Shown: positions 13,002-27,219 of the stretch, piece by piece
Numbering within the stretch: position 1 is the stretch's first letter
Layout: each line of letters starts with the position of its first letter
Origin: Rhizopus arrhizus
Lineage: Eukaryota > Mucoromycota > Mucoromycetes > Mucorales > Rhizopodaceae
NCBI GenBank assembly: GCA_024220505.1
Contig: JAKZZE010000027.1
Span: 558,001-622,000, forward strand
Length of the DNA stretch: 64,000 nt
Reading direction: 5' to 3'
The notes under the pieces: generated by a model
The model's database searches: none
Seen by the model: the letters and a program-made list of their open reading frames with translations, nothing else
Told to the model about the DNA's origin: nothing
Program-made: the position numbers and the translations under genes

Positions 13002-13570
13002 GTCAAAATTTATTTCTAGAAAAAAAAAAAAAAAAGTAAAGCAAAAAAAAAATTAATTTTTGAAAAAATTGAAGAGTCCCTTGCGGTTCGGTAATTTAAT
13101 ATTTCTTTTTTTAGAACAAATAGTAACTACAGCAAAAAGAAAACATCAGTGATTCCTTATTTGTGCAACGCTCGTGAGAAACTTTTCGTGATACCAATCA
13201 TTTTATGATTTTTTATTGGTTAATTACAACTTTAGTGAAATCAGCCAACATTTCTTTCATTTAATTGAATAAATACAAAACCCACAGTGTCAAATTGCAA
13301 ACAACAAAGTCTATAATGCAGATTTTCAAATACTAATGGACAAAAACTAACTATTCAATGTGTTTATAGTACTTTCCCAATTTATGTCCATTTTTATTAA
13401 CTGATCTCATTTACTTTACAATGAGCAACATGGCTTTTTTTTTTATGGATGAAAAATTTAATGTTTATTAAAATGCATCAAAGAGTACAAGGTTTCAAAA
13501 GTGATACAGGTGTATTGAACTGTGGCTTATAAAAATGCAAAAGATATTAACAGATGATTATAAGCAAATA
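13002..13570. other. Arrestin upstream region
   Basis: This contains A-rich runs just upstream of the arrestin start (about 13020-13055) and no supported coding exon. It probably holds the arrestin promoter and possibly an unrecognised 5' exon. Confidence 0.4.
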
Positions 13571-14215
13571 GTTTCTATAATTCTTTTTGAGTTTGATCAA
13601 TAACAACCTCATCCAAGGCAGGAGTCTGTTCAAAGAGTTGTTGCTAGCGAACTTTTCATACAAATCGGGTGATTGTAGGAAAGGAATCATAGATTGTAAA
13701 GTTGTCATGATATTGTAAGATGTAATACTTGATAGTCTAAGTGTAGATAAATCTTAGAATATTGAGCTACAGTTAGGAGCTTTAGGACTTGACAAGTATT
13801 TCTTGAAAGCTGCTTTCCCATAAGTCTTGTTTTTGGATGCAAGAATAGAGCATACGTTACTCTACTTCTGGTAATTTACACAGCTGACAGTATTCGTCTT
13901 CTACATTCGCTAGGATAATTCTGCTAAATTGAACTGAATAAATAGCTTTTATGAATAATTTTGTACCATATATTTCTGGAAATATGATGCATAGGACTAC
14001 TGATAAAGGCTTTCCAGTTGGTGTTATTTATATTTATGGTTTATGAATTTGTGTCAAAGCTGAACACCATTTTTAACTGATTATTTTTCGTGGCTGTTAT
14101 GCTGATATCATCATAGCTCATCTGTTCAATGAATGAATCAAATTTGATATTTGATTCCGTTGGATGATCTTCACTGTTAAAATCAAGGCTACCACGTTCA
14201 GATAACAATAAAAAT
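13571..14215 (-). pseudogene. LINE-type reverse transcriptase C-terminal relic
   Basis: On the minus strand, frame-shifted segments line up as the end of a non-LTR retrotransposon polyprotein. NTNWKAFISSPMHHISRNIW is followed in another frame by a knuckle-like block (VEDEYCQLCKLPEVE, then MLYSC), and then by SIITSYN-type and SPDLYEKFAS segments ending in ALDEVVIDQTQKEL and a stop near 13571. The W..F..RN-W spacing and the C-x2-C .. C block recall the zinc-binding region after the reverse transcriptase of fungal LINEs. There are at least three frame breaks, so it is dead. The assignment rests on pattern only. Confidence 0.4.
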
Positions 14216-15418
14216 GCAAAAAAAAAAGAAACTTTAAGCTATTTCATAATCATGAGGGTGTTTTAAATCAAATAAAAAATTAATGTGTGTGTATGATAAT
14301 GTATTATAATAAGCTAGAAACTTCCTTTGAATATGAATGTATGTCTCTTAGCACAAGAAAATTACAGGTTGTGTTTATCTAGCTGCAACACAACAAAAAC
14401 ACATGCCTTTTTTTTGTCTTTTTTTGATACGCATCACATTTCTTCTTTCTGTTCAAAGCATGGCCCTATAAAATAAAGGCGCCGGGTAGATGTACAGCAT
14501 GATAACTCCGCAGAAAAAAAAGATCAGATCTTGATATACACCTGGAAATCATAATATGGGGACCATTACATATGAAGCTCAAATAGTCAATTAATGACAC
14601 AAGCTACGAATAATCTTGTTTATGATTTATTAAACTAAATGATCAAAAATCCAGCACAAATAAAATCAAGGAGAGCCCAACATTTACTTGTGGGTAACAG
14701 TATCAACTGTGTTTTATTCTTCTTCCTTGTTGCCTTCAGTCTTACTTTGAAGTCATTACATTTTTTATGCCCTAAAAGCCCATATTTAGCCTACAATAAT
14801 AAAAAGTAGACGAGAGATCTCAAAGTACTGTTAAAATATGTGTCCTTGAGAGAATTATGGACTTTATATCTTTTGAACAGACCTTATTTCTTTTTCGTAT
14901 CAAGCAATTTTTCTACGAATCTTTCTACAAAGCTTTTTTCATTATGTGTTCCAGGTTCGTACACTATAATCTCTTGCTGAGTAAGAGTTATCCCGGCCTT
15001 GACTAGCCCAACTATTCTTTTTGGAATTTTTGGGGTTTCGCTCGCAGTTTTCAGAATTTCTCCAAAGATATATTGCAGCAAAAGCTATATGTACTTTTTA
15101 TTGTGTAATGACAGCCTGATTTCTTTATTAAAAGCAACTATCGTTTAAACGATACTTCATTAAAAAAGGGCTTATATATACAACAAATATGATAAAGGTA
15201 GAAGAGACTAGTGGTAATTGCTGGTGAGAGTTTGATAACCTCTTTTTTTTTTTTTTTTTTTAATATATTCATTTTTGTTTTGTGTTTATATTCTTTTTAG
15301 TTGATTATTTTAAAATTTTGGGTTATTTTTTGACATACAATATCTATAATGTTTGCTCTTTGTAAATTCCATTATGAAGAACATTTTAATAAAGCTTTTA
15401 TTATTTTTTTTATGATTA
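14216..15418. other. Intergenic region, no recognised gene
   Basis: A 65-codon open frame (14884-15081, minus) is the only sizable one, with no recognisable motif. T- and A-rich runs occur at about 15241-15262. No clear TIR for the adjacent ISXO2 transposase gene was found. Confidence 0.4.
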
Positions 15419-16786
15419 TTATTCTGCAACAAGCTCAGTTAGCCAGGCTGGATTACGTTGAGCTCGATCGAAGCTAACGTTCTTAAGGCAATTTATTATA
15501 CCGTTAAAGATATCGTTATGGTGCTTTCTTCGCCAAATAAATTCAATAAGCAACCAAGGCATCATTTTCTTTGTTCTGAGGGCAGGAGTTACATTCATCT
15601 TTATTCCATTCCAAGTTCCTAAAGAAATTTTAGAATGATTTTGAACTATAAACCTTTGTATATAATAATCTTATTCTTACCCTCAATTGTATTGGTATGA
15701 ACATCACCATCACGAAATGTTACACTGTGGTTGACAGTTCGATGTATCAAGTTCATTCCAAGATTTACCATATTTTCATATGCTCGCCAACAGTCTGTAT
15801 GTACTATGGATCCATCTGCAACAAAATTTTGAATAATTGTATCCATCGTTTCCGTGTTTCTGTTATTCACCACAAGGAAACACTTTCGTTCAGGTGTCTT
15901 TTCCACACCACCAACCACCCAACCACCCTCCACACGGTGCCCACGATGATACTTTCTTTTTCCAAATTTTGACTCATCAATTTCTACCACGATTGGATTT
16001 CCATCCGCATCATAGCCTCCAATTTTACAGTCATTTTGCTGCAAATCTTCTTGTAAGACTTGGTACCAATCTGTTAATGTTTTACGTACTGCCTTAGGAG
16101 AGCATCCAACCATGGTAGAAATTGTCATGCGGCGTATTTTTAAACTCCAAAAGTAAAGAATCGAAAGTGTATCATAGGTTGGTAAGTTTCGATGACTAAA
16201 AAAGGAAGCATTTCGTACGGCTATTTGACGTCCATTACAGCACTTTTCACCGGTTTCTTGGTTTACTATTATGCCATTACATCTCCAACGTGGAATACTT
16301 CCCGTTTGTTTCAAGTACATAATACTTCCTTCAACACCATTGCAACGGTAAACAGTGTTGCTTCCATAATAAATTCCATTATTAATAAAAAATCTAATTT
16401 ATAAAAAAAAATAAAGTTACTAATATTGCATACAATAGTATTTTGTTATACTTTTATACTTACTGCATACACGCTTCTTCTGTTCCAAAAGTTAAAAAAA
16501 ACGTTTTGGTGGACATAATGGGAACAGTTTGCTCTCTGCTCCAATTATCTGGCAAAATGGTACTGTGATGTAACTCTTCATCAACTTCGAAATCTTCTAT
16601 TTCCAGTAATTCCTCATCATCATCGTTATGGATAGAAATAAATGCTTCATCCAAAACTAAAGGACCTTCAATCTCCAAACGCGTCTCCTTTACTGCTTCA
16701 ACAGAATCAACGAAAATGTCAAGGTTGCTATGAATACCAGCTAAATTGATGTGATTTACATTTGAAAAACTAACAAAAGCAGACAT
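15419..16786 (-). CDS. ISXO2-type DDE transposase, apparently complete
   Basis: Three exons (16786-16464, 16393-15681, 15618-15419) with introns of 70 and 62 bp give an uninterrupted 411-residue protein. The order is an acidic N-terminus, a helical MQFFINNG-type block followed by a Cys-containing finger-like region (YRCNGVEG, RWRCNG, GEKCCNGRQ), then the catalytic domain. Its residues are D in VEIDESKFGKRKY, D in VHTDCWRAYENM and E in TNTIEG, followed by the WNGIK and PWLLIEFIWRRKH blocks. ISXO2-like domains belong to IS1595-type bacterial transposases and eukaryotic Merlin elements, which cut and paste DNA. Splice sites match those of the second copy at 56326-59251. No premature stop was seen. 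I could not find flanking TIRs, so it may be a domesticated or end-deleted copy. Confidence 0.85.
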
Positions 16787-16943
16787 TATACAGAGTTAAA
16801 AACTTTTTCAGTAAATTATGTTCCACACATTTGTAGCCTATTCTGCTGGGATATTATTTCTTTGTGACGTAATACAATATAAATATCTTTCTTGACTGCA
16901 GTGCTTCCAGTACCAATTCGCAGTTTTTCTTGGCTATTCAAAA

Positions 16944-17952
16944 TGAGCACTTATTTTTTGTATGAGGATGAACGAGGCGAATCATTGGTGAGAGCAGAGC
17001 TGATGTTATGAAATGGGAGGAAGATGTTAATTCTTACAACTTGCAAACCTTGGCTAATTTCAGTAAATATCACAAATCTCAAGTGCCTGAATTAGACCCA
17101 AATGACGAAATGCTAGGCCAAAAAATGAAGGAGCTGGCTGCTAAAGTATCAAGAAGCAATTCAGGAAAATAATACAATTTATACGCTGATGCTCAAAAAT
17201 ATCTCTTAGTATACTATGTTAAGTTCTAGTTTTTTAAGGCCTCAAAGGCTGCTAGAATAGTATGTATTACCGAGCGTACTGCTGAAGGCTGAGTACAGAA
17301 ATTAAGAATTGAACCTGATTAGGACTTCTATGAGAAGCAAACGAGCAAGATCAATCGCAAGAAGAGTCAATTACAGGATGAGCATAAAGAATTCCTCATC
17401 AACTTTTATGACGACCACCCCTAAGCGAGAATATCAGATGCAATAGATAATTTGATGAAGTAATTTGAAGATTTCAGCTTAAAGAATACGGTTATTGGTG
17501 ATCTTTATATTGCATGTGTGCAATTTAACAATCAAAAAAGCAGCGCTTCATCCTGTGGCAAGAAATGACGAGGATATACTTAAGAAGTGCCTAGCCTGAG
17601 TAAAGCAGTTGGCAGAAAGTGACATGGCTTTTTTTGAAGAATTTAGCTTCAATATCAACATGAGACCATCTAATGCGCGTTCTGTACGTGTTACACCAGC
17701 CATAGTCACCACACCACTGACTAAGGCAGTATCTCATTCTTTACTTGTTGCTATATCTGCTTTTGGTGCTTTGAATATTGAAATGAGAATTCCTCAGTTT
17801 CTATAAAAAAAATAAAAAAAAAAAATAACAAATTAAAAAATAAAAAAAGTTGAAAGTGGCCTCAAGAAGAAGCAGATGGCTCAAAGCAAACAGTTCCTAA
17901 AGGAACTACAACAAGCCATCATTTAAAGTTCATTTCATATGCATTAGATGTA
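16944..17952 (+). pseudogene. IS630-type transposase relic (N-terminal and central part)
   Basis: It opens with ATG and the family-typical start MSTYFLYEDERGES, like the genes at 47084 and 2507. Then come many stops and frameshifts. A later open piece (17609-17806) reads EEFSFNINMRPSNARSVR, the block around the first catalytic Asp (here replaced), and VPKGTTTSHHLKFI (near 17890) matches the TGHY-F block. The C-terminal part is missing on this strand. No function is expected. Confidence 0.6.
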
Positions 17953-18059
17953 GGAGAAAGACTACCCATTACGCTGATTTTCTTTTTCAATTAGCAGTTT
18001 TTTAAACAAATGGAAATACGTATTTTAAAGTAGAAATGCATTATTAAAAGTATATATTG

Positions 18060-18344
18060 CTAAATATGAACTTTGCTGAGACAACTCTCAAAGTGACCCA
18101 CAGAATGCTGAATAAAAGCCTTGATATGGCGAATGGGAACGTCATCACAAGCATCAGAAATCCTAGACTTCAAATTCTCTTTATCGTCAAGCTTACCGTG
18201 TTTGACTTTATTTTTAACGACGAAACAGAGTTGCTCTATTGGGTTATGGTCAGAGCAATAGGGAGGAGGACAGGCACACTTGTATTCTCTGCTTGTAATC
18301 ATTTTATCCACCTCAGTCAACATGTGAATAGGTGTACCATCCAT
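18060..18344 (-). pseudogene. IS630-type transposase C-terminal relic, opposite strand
   Basis: The 94-codon open stretch begins MDGTPIHMLTEVDKM (matching the MDNAPIH block around the second catalytic residue) and runs through CSDHNPIEQLCFVVKNKVK (the third catalytic block, with Glu kept) to a typical end FESCLSKVHI. It faces the N-terminal relic at 16944-17952, so the two cannot be one simple gene. Either an inversion split one copy or two copies abut. Confidence 0.65.
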
Positions 18345-18371
18345 GAAAAGATGAAATTCTTTCGTTTCTGA

Positions 18372-20409
18372 TAAGTGACAAATCGTAAATTAGAAAACCA
18401 GAACCCGCTAATTGAGATTTGCAAAACACGAAATGGCATTGGGAGCACTGTATATTTGGCTATCAACCTTTTGATTATGACAATGCCCTTACAAACACCA
18501 TATATGTAATTAACAAGTAGATAATAAAGGAAGCTGTTTTCAACCCCCTTATTCTTTTTATTTTGGTTATTTTCCTCATCTTCTATTCTTTTATCATCTG
18601 TAATTCATAGTTCTTAAATGCCTGCTTTTATGATCAAACTCTAAGCACTGTCAAATCCACGTCAATAGTTGCCTTAATTATGCGTGGGATTATTCAAAAA
18701 CTCTTAAACTAATAACTTGTACTGCACAGCATACAAATCACTTTGTGCTATATACAATACATAACCTACATATTACTTCGAACTCTAATCCATATTGTTA
18801 TATTCTAAGGTGTACTTTATATTATATGAGCTCTCTCTCATCCTTAAACAAGAAAGAGATTCGAGAGGCTCATTGATTGTTTGACTTATTTGTTAGTTTC
18901 ATTAATCGAAAGGTACAACATGCTTGTTTCACAGCATAGTTTGATTAAACGAGTTCTCCCTCACATTAAAATCTAATAAAAAAGTTATGTAGAAACATTC
19001 ACTAAGCTTTTGCACACTAGTTCCTTTTTGTTTAAACCTAATTTTTGTAATCTTCAGATATCTCATCATAAGTATTCCCGTGGTGAAAAGTATAAATTAC
19101 GATTTTCTTATTAAATGAACAGAATCTTTTCACCGAACCTTGTCTTTTCTTGCCTATTTTTATTCCCTTGAATAAATCAAAAGGACTTTAATTATATATT
19201 GCTACTACTTTTTTTTTAACTTCATTTTTCTTCGCATCTTGCGGTTAAAACAATAGGAATGCATATCAAAATAAATTCAAGGTCTTTAAACGGCTATTTG
19301 CTTCTGAATCTACTTCTCATTTGAAAGCAGCCCAGTGTCTTCTCTCATGATGTTTTCCTCTGTTAGTCGTAGCTACGGGTTAAAATACTTCAAATCACTT
19401 CTTATATACAATTAATAACATGTACGCAAAGCTAAGGTTTTCAGTGCTCTTTCAATTGTACATTCCCGTACTGTCTGTAGAAAAAGATGCTGCTGTTGAA
19501 GCTTTTAATTCGAATACGAACGAACTATATGAATATCGATCTGTTACTCATATTTTAGAAGGATGCAAGGAATATTATAAAAAACAGCTGTGCTTCTTAG
19601 AATCTGAATGCTTAAAAGTAGGTATTAAGAAAAAGCTGACCAACAGCACTTCAAAGCGAGCAGGCACCAACGAATGATCCTATACTTTAGATTGTGCTCA
19701 AGCCATTACGGATATATACTCTTTGCCTGTGTGTACTGAGCAATAAGCATGATCCGATGTTTGTTTTACTTACAAACAACTTCAAAAAATCTAAAGAAAT
19801 ATACAAATAGACTTTTAGTTCTCTCCAACAATTCAAATCTTTACTGATACGCTTCCTACATAAAGCACCACTCGCAAGAATCATGACTGCTAGTCCATCG
19901 CTGCTTTTTCCAGTAATTCATGTGTATGTGAGTTTAATGAATACTGAAATAAATGGAAACAATTTATGGAAATGAGAAAGGATAATAACACAGCGAATAA
20001 GCCGCTAAATAAAAATAAGCACTCGTCTAAAAAGCTACACTTCTCAAAATTCAAATCATACGATGTAAACTCTGAAAGGGAAAATGTAATGACTACGATT
20101 AATTAAATATAATGTAATAGAATCGCAAGTTAAAGAAATTTAATTCTTTTACAACATAATTACAAATCTATTATAGCTTCTCATTACAACTCTGCCGTCA
20201 TTTTTAACGAACTTGAGCGTAGCCACCCTACGAAAAAAATCTCTGATTGTTAGTTCTTTTTGTACCAAAAAAATACAGGCAGTGATCGGAAGTTTTAGGC
20301 ACATGTAAAATAAGTAGGCCATATGTCTGGTATCCGTTTTCAATCAAAATTACTTTTATTACAAAAATCCCATTTTCTTTGCCCTTCTTTCCTTTTTATT
20401 TTTTATTTT
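18372..20409. other. Gene-poor region
   Basis: One 85-codon frame (19420-19677, plus; contains EGCKEYYKKQLCFLESECLK) looks mildly protein-like but has no recognisable family and no convincing flanking exons. Nothing else was supported. The right end is the 3' flank of the V-ATPase gene. Confidence 0.4.
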
Positions 20410-22285
<1,876 letters not shown>

Positions 22286-22515
22286 TTTTAAATGTAAAAG
22301 TAAAAGAGGAAACAAAAAAAAGGGGACAGAGAAATGTTTTGAGAGTTTCAAAGTTTCGTCGGCAATCAAATTCGATCATGTCATCATCGCGTTACTTGAG
22401 AAGACGGCATATGTGGAAAACTTATAGCGGAGAGCCTTTTTAATACCCGATACCCATTCAAAAGCACATGCGCGTCTTTTAAACCTTTTCTCACCGTTTT
22501 TATTTTTTAGCCAAA
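22286..22515. promoter_or_regulatory. Divergent promoter between VMA2 and the thioesterase gene
   Basis: Only 230 bp separate the two divergent start codons, so both core promoters and 5'UTRs must overlap or abut here. The segment is richer in GC (GCGTTACTTGAGAAGACGGC) than the surrounding intergenic DNA. No specific factor site is claimed. Confidence 0.6.
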
Positions 22516-23348
22516 ATGTATAATACAAAGACCTTAGTTATTGGAGCTATACCAATTGGCTTACTAGCTATAGCACATTTAAAGTCTCTACCTCTTGTTT
22601 ATACGATACGTGCCTGGTTACTATTAAGATCCCTCATAAGGAAGGCAAAAGTCAATCAGTTGCGCCCTGACCGTAAGCGAACGTTGCATTTTATAGCTTA
22701 TATACTGTTTATCTTATTATAAATTTATCTAGCCTTATTCTCTACAGTAATACAAGAGCACTGCTGCTATTTGGACGATATTGATTACAATCAGCATATG
22801 GTGAGTTACTTTTTTTATATCATATTATTTTCTCAATCATTTATAGAACAATAGGTAAAAAACAAAAGCAGTAGTGTTTGTGTAACTTGCTAACAAATTG
22901 AACGGATAAAAGTATGTATAACAAAGCCCTGGACTTTAGTAGAATTGAGATTTTTTACACAATTGTACCAAAAATCATGATGGAGCCTGATCATCATATA
23001 TTTGCTCATAATGCAGGAGTTGTTACACTTTTCAAAAAAGAAATACCGTCATTTTCCAAGTATACAGTTGAAAGTCGTATTTATACATGGAACGACAAAT
23101 GGGCTATGATTCAGCATCGGTTTGTTCTTGATGATGGTAGTGTTGCTTGTTATGCTCTAAGTAAAACTGTATTTAAAAAGTTATCTGGGAAAACTATTCC
23201 ACCTAGACAGGTATTTCAATTATGCGGCCATGACCTACAAAACAGTGATGTTGAAGAAAGAAGATCCCATAACTGGAAAATTGCTGAGCACATGTTGAAT
23301 TTGGATAAAGTTATGCATGACCCTTATGTTTGGAAATCAAGTCTCTAA
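22516..23348 (+). CDS. THEM6-like hotdog thioesterase, membrane anchored
   Basis: Four exons (22516-22672, 22733-22800, 22847-22854, 22913-23348) give 222 residues. The N-terminus is a hydrophobic anchor (about residues 6-38, LVIGAIPIGLLAIAHLK then WLLLRSLI). The catalytic-type hotdog start follows: YLDDIDYNQHMNNSMYNKALDFSR, which matches the D-x-D/N-x-HMNN signature of acyl-CoA thioesterase-like THEM6/4HBT proteins. This signature is only complete if the 8-nt microexon AACAATAG is included, which is the reason for the model. Introns are 60, 46 and 58 bp, and the last contains a TGCTAAC branch-like site. Probable role: hydrolysis of acyl-CoA at an internal membrane; the substrate is unknown. 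It is divergent from VMA2 and convergent with the peroxiredoxin gene. Confidence 0.85.
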
Positions 23349-23732
23349 ATATGCTTATTGTTATTACTACTTTTATAAGCTGCAAGCTATGTAGCTGTTG
23401 TTTTTATTTCGCTTGTACTTTTTCCTTAATTGATATAAATCTATTTAATGTTATTGATACTGTAATTTAAGCAGATTTTATGCCTAATTATTTTTTCTTT
23501 TCCGCCTTTGTCACTTTAGCATAGCGAACTCGTTAATTTGAAGGATTACTACAACAGATTTTTTAATACTATCAACTCGCTCTACCTTTTTCTCTCTCTT
23601 ATTTTTTTTTTTACTTAAAAAAAGAAAGAGGAAAGTTATACTTAAGGTTTTATGATTTACAATACATGAGCTTTATTCAAATAGTAAAGCTTGATTTAAT
23701 AATTATGATAAATAATGTTGTTTTGTATGATG

Positions 23733-24461
23733 CTAAAGAGATACTGAGGCTTCTCCTGAAGTCAAAGAAGCGAAATACTCTTCAGAAGCACTAACATCTG
23801 GTTTAATAGTCTTATCTCCTTTTTTCCAGTTTGCAGGACAGACCTCGCCATTCTCATCAGTATATTTAAATGCTTCTACGAGACGGAGTGTTTCATCAAC
23901 AGAGCGACCTACAGGAAGATCGTTTATTGTGATTTGACGAACGGTACCTTTTGGGTCTATAATAAAAAGGCCTCGAAGCGAAATACCTTGTTCTTCTATA
24001 TAGACACCATACATTTTAGCAATTTCTTTTGTTTTGTCAGCAAGAATGGGGATTTTTACTGATCCAAGTCCACCTTTTTGACGCTCTGTTTTTGACCAAG
24101 CTAAATGGGCGTACTCTGATTAAAAACACCTTTTCTTTCAGTAACAAAAAGAAAAGGGATGTTATTTTTTTTATTACCTGAATCACACGAGGCCGCTACT
24201 ACATTACATCCTAGCTTTTGGAACTCCTCAATTCGATCTGAAAAAGCTATGATCTCGGTAGGACATACAAACGTGAAGTCCATTGGATACCAAAAGAAAA
24301 CAAGATATTTTCCAAAATAGTCTTTTAAAGAGATATCCTTAAATTCGTCACCAACCACAGCTGGCGCAGTAAAAGAAGGAGCGGGTTTCTGTACTCGAGC
24401 GATTTGTATGACTACTTAGCATTAGACTATGTTTTAGTAAGGGATGTTTTTCTTTACCCAT
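23733..24461 (-). CDS. Typical 2-Cys peroxiredoxin
   Basis: Three exons (24461-24458, 24411-24178, 24115-23733) give 206 residues. The first coding exon is only ATGG, and a TACTAAAAC branch-like site lies in the following 46-bp intron. Sequence blocks are [14 protein letters not shown], the peroxidatic Cys in [25 protein letters not shown], and the resolving Cys in [11 protein letters not shown]. Both the GGLG motif ([10 protein letters not shown]) and the C-terminal YF motif (EEYFASL) are present, which in eukaryotic Prx makes the enzyme sensitive to over-oxidation. It reduces hydrogen peroxide using thioredoxin, normally in the cytosol. Most relatives have a single-piece start; the 4-nt first exon should be checked by RNA. 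Confidence 0.93.
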
Positions 24462-25828
24462 TTTTTTTTTTTTTTTTTTTTTGCAAAGACTTTGTTACTA
24501 AAAAGAGATAAAAGATGCAAAAAAGAAGAAGAAGAAGAAAAGAAAAGAAAATAAAAGAGAGAGACAGAATGAATAGTATGAAGACATATGATATGAAAGT
24601 GCTACTAATTTATCTTTACTTTTTTTTTAAAAAAAAAGGAATTAAATTGACAAAGTATTTCAATGTTTAAGTTAGTATTGACACGATAATATAATCCTCC
24701 AAATTAGTTTGCGTCTTATTTTAAATTCGGATTGCTATGTAACTTAAATAGAAGGCCATGCTCGCTTAATTATGACCACAGTAGGAAATTAATTAGCGAG
24801 TACATTTGTAAGAGTGTCTCTGGGCTAAATTCATTTTATTTCTATACCATTTGAGATATTTGCAGACAATAAATTTGAGAATTAAAAGGGAAATAGTGCT
24901 TGAAAAACTAGTGAAAGAGTCTCTAGTAACCTCCATTAGATTTCAAGACGAGAGAAAGAACCCATTTAATCAAACTACGCCTTTATATAGGAAATGGAAT
25001 TATTCAGGGACCAAAGCGAGTTCAAGGTCAATTTTAGTATTGAGCTTGAACAATATAAATATTGTATATGGTTAATATTGTAAATGAGTCTTAGAGAATA
25101 TGTAATAAGTAATATTATGTATTCGGTACTTTTTATTTCTTATATAAGAACTGAGTAATCTCATACGAATTGTTGTAAACATAGTTATTTTCTATATGAT
25201 ATCAGTTGTATTAAAATAAATAACGATACACAAAAGATTAAACTATGATTGAACAATTCCACACTTTTCCAAATTTAGAACAATAAGATCAATATCTGTC
25301 ATCCTAGAGAGTCTAATCAATTGTCAACCCCAAAAGTAATTAGATCAAAGTGAATTGACTGGTTATTATTTCTATTGTTCAACTTCAGATGCATATATTA
25401 GAATATCGACAAGCTTTAGCTTAATCATTGGTTCTTCAGCACGACATCGTGACCGAGTCTATATCTTTTATATCTACGCTCACAAAGAATATAAATAGAT
25501 GCCAGCTTTTTATCCATAAAGCGAGGCTCTTTCGCAATATAAAGAAATCTGCAATAAAGAAGGATTTTAATTTTATATTGCTGCTATTGTTTTTTTGTTT
25601 AATTTTTTATTTAATCTTGCGATTAAAACATCCAGTATTGCTACATGAGACCTTTACTGTTTCAAGACACATGACCTCGAAAATATACCATAGGAGCCCC
25701 AAGCCGGTAGTTGGCATGCACCTTTTGATATAGCGAAAAAAGTCGATTTTTCCAAAAGGTTGCTCGTATTTTTTCACCTACTGTATATATATTTTTTTTT
25801 GTGTTTCGTATTGTTTTCCTTTTTTTTT
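24462..25828. other. Intergenic DNA between peroxiredoxin and the gypsy relic
   Basis: Poly-T/poly-A tracts lie just upstream of the peroxiredoxin start (about 24461-24482 and 24520-24560). No coding exon was supported. Near the right end, 25730-25785 reads as a possible DNA-transposon end finishing TTTTTTCACCTACTG next to a TA, resembling in inverse the sequence at 63526-63545. Confidence 0.4.
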
Positions 25829-25844
25829 TCAAAAGATATTTAAC

Positions 25845-27219
25845 TTACTGGAGGAGTTCATCTGTTTCAACATCCATAATGCTTGTAACGTTTCGCAAGT
25901 GGTCCGTTCTCCAACTAATATTAGGCATTGTGTATGACTTGAGACGGTTTCCATGGACTCTCCTAATCCGGGTATCTTGTACATCCATATGTTTGATATG
26001 GTAGGTGCCTTTTCCAAGTATTTGGTGTATGATAAAAGGTCCTTCCCATTTATCCTGTAGTTTGCCTGACCAAGAAGTAGATAAATAGTCCTTATATAAT
26101 AGAACTAACTCTCCAAGCTTGAATGGCGGCTTTAATTCTTTACGTTGATCCAAGATTTTGTTTTCAATTGCTTTGTGTTGTGCTGCTTGAGTTGTCTTTA
26201 TGGCTGATGCGGCTTTTTCTCTGATACGATTAAGATTATGTATTTGATGAGAGGTTCGGTGATACAATGTAGCTTCAAATTTAGGTGATTTTCTATCATA
26301 TAGATGATGTTTCATGTCAAAAGGTGTCTTTGGCTCATATTCATATGTTAAGAAGAATGGACTTTGTTTGGTTGTAGCCTGTTTGATGGATCTGTAAGTG
26401 AATAATGCTGCTGGCAAGTATAAATCCCAGTCCTTCTTTTCATCTTCTGATCGCCTTTGTAGTATTTGGCCTGAAGTTCGATTAAATCTTTCAATGAGAC
26501 CATTGCTCTGAGGATTATAGGGGGTTGTAGTCTTGTGTATAATTGAATAATTTTGGCAAACTTTTCGTATCAAGTCGCTTAAAAAGGGTTTTCCCGTTAT
26601 CTGATACTATAATTGTAGGGCATCCATGTCGACAGATAATTTCTTCATAGAGAAAGATGGCTATTTCTGATGCTGTCTGGAATCTCATTGGCTTGGCTTC
26701 TACGTATTTTGTCAAGTAGTCTATAGCTGCAACTATATATCTGTAACCAGATCTTGAGGTCTGTACATGTTTAACATCAAGGGCAATACGATCAAATGGT
26801 TTTGTAGATATGGAAACTGGATACAGTTCTTCATTCAAGGACTTACTGCCGTACATCTGACATCTGTTACATTTTTGTACGTATTCTAATATTTGCTGAT
26901 TCATTCCATCCCAATAAAAACGAGATGCAATTTTGTGTAAGGTGTTATTATAGGCAAGGTGACCTCCAAGTGGATGTTGATGATAAGCTTCAATTATTTC
27001 CTGAGCTTCGTTCTTATTGAGAACTTTTCTAATAACGCCATTTGTTGTGTTGTATCTAAAGAGTATACCTTGAAAAACGGTATAATTCTTGGATTCTTTT
27101 TTGATGTATTTTTGCATTTTATCTGATATTTGATCAGGCATCTTGAGCGTGAGCAAGTAATGTTTTAGTTGTTGAATTTTTTCTGTTTCCATATTTAATT
27201 TCCGTTTCTGGGGGCACAA
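25845..27219 (-). pseudogene. Ty3/gypsy integrase, frameshifted
   Basis: The N-terminal segment (27219 to about 26585) holds the HHCC zinc finger (HQHPLGGHLAYNNTLH..C..C), the first catalytic Asp in IALDVKHV and the second in IIVSDNG. One extra A in a run after GGG (about 26590) shifts the frame. The rest continues as 26573-25845 with PYNPQSNGLIERFNR (catalytic Glu) and a GPFIIHQILGKGTYHI C-terminal domain. The enzyme would insert cDNA into chromosomes; this copy cannot make it without frameshifting. Confidence 0.88.

Noticed and set aside
14884..15081. Minus-strand 65-codon gene
   Set aside because: No recognisable motif or neighbouring exons; length is within chance for this base composition.
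15419..16786. TIRs for the first ISXO2 gene
   Set aside because: No inverted pair was found in 14.8-15.4 kb versus 16.8-16.95 kb, and the 21-bp ends of the second ISXO2 element are not present there.
19420..19677. Small gene of 85 codons
   Set aside because: Mild protein-like character, but no family, no promoter or splice context and no homologous copy in the window.
24775..24810. Left partner for the CACCTACTG end at 25785 (CAGTAGG at about 24788)
   Set aside because: Only seven bases match; not enough to define an element.
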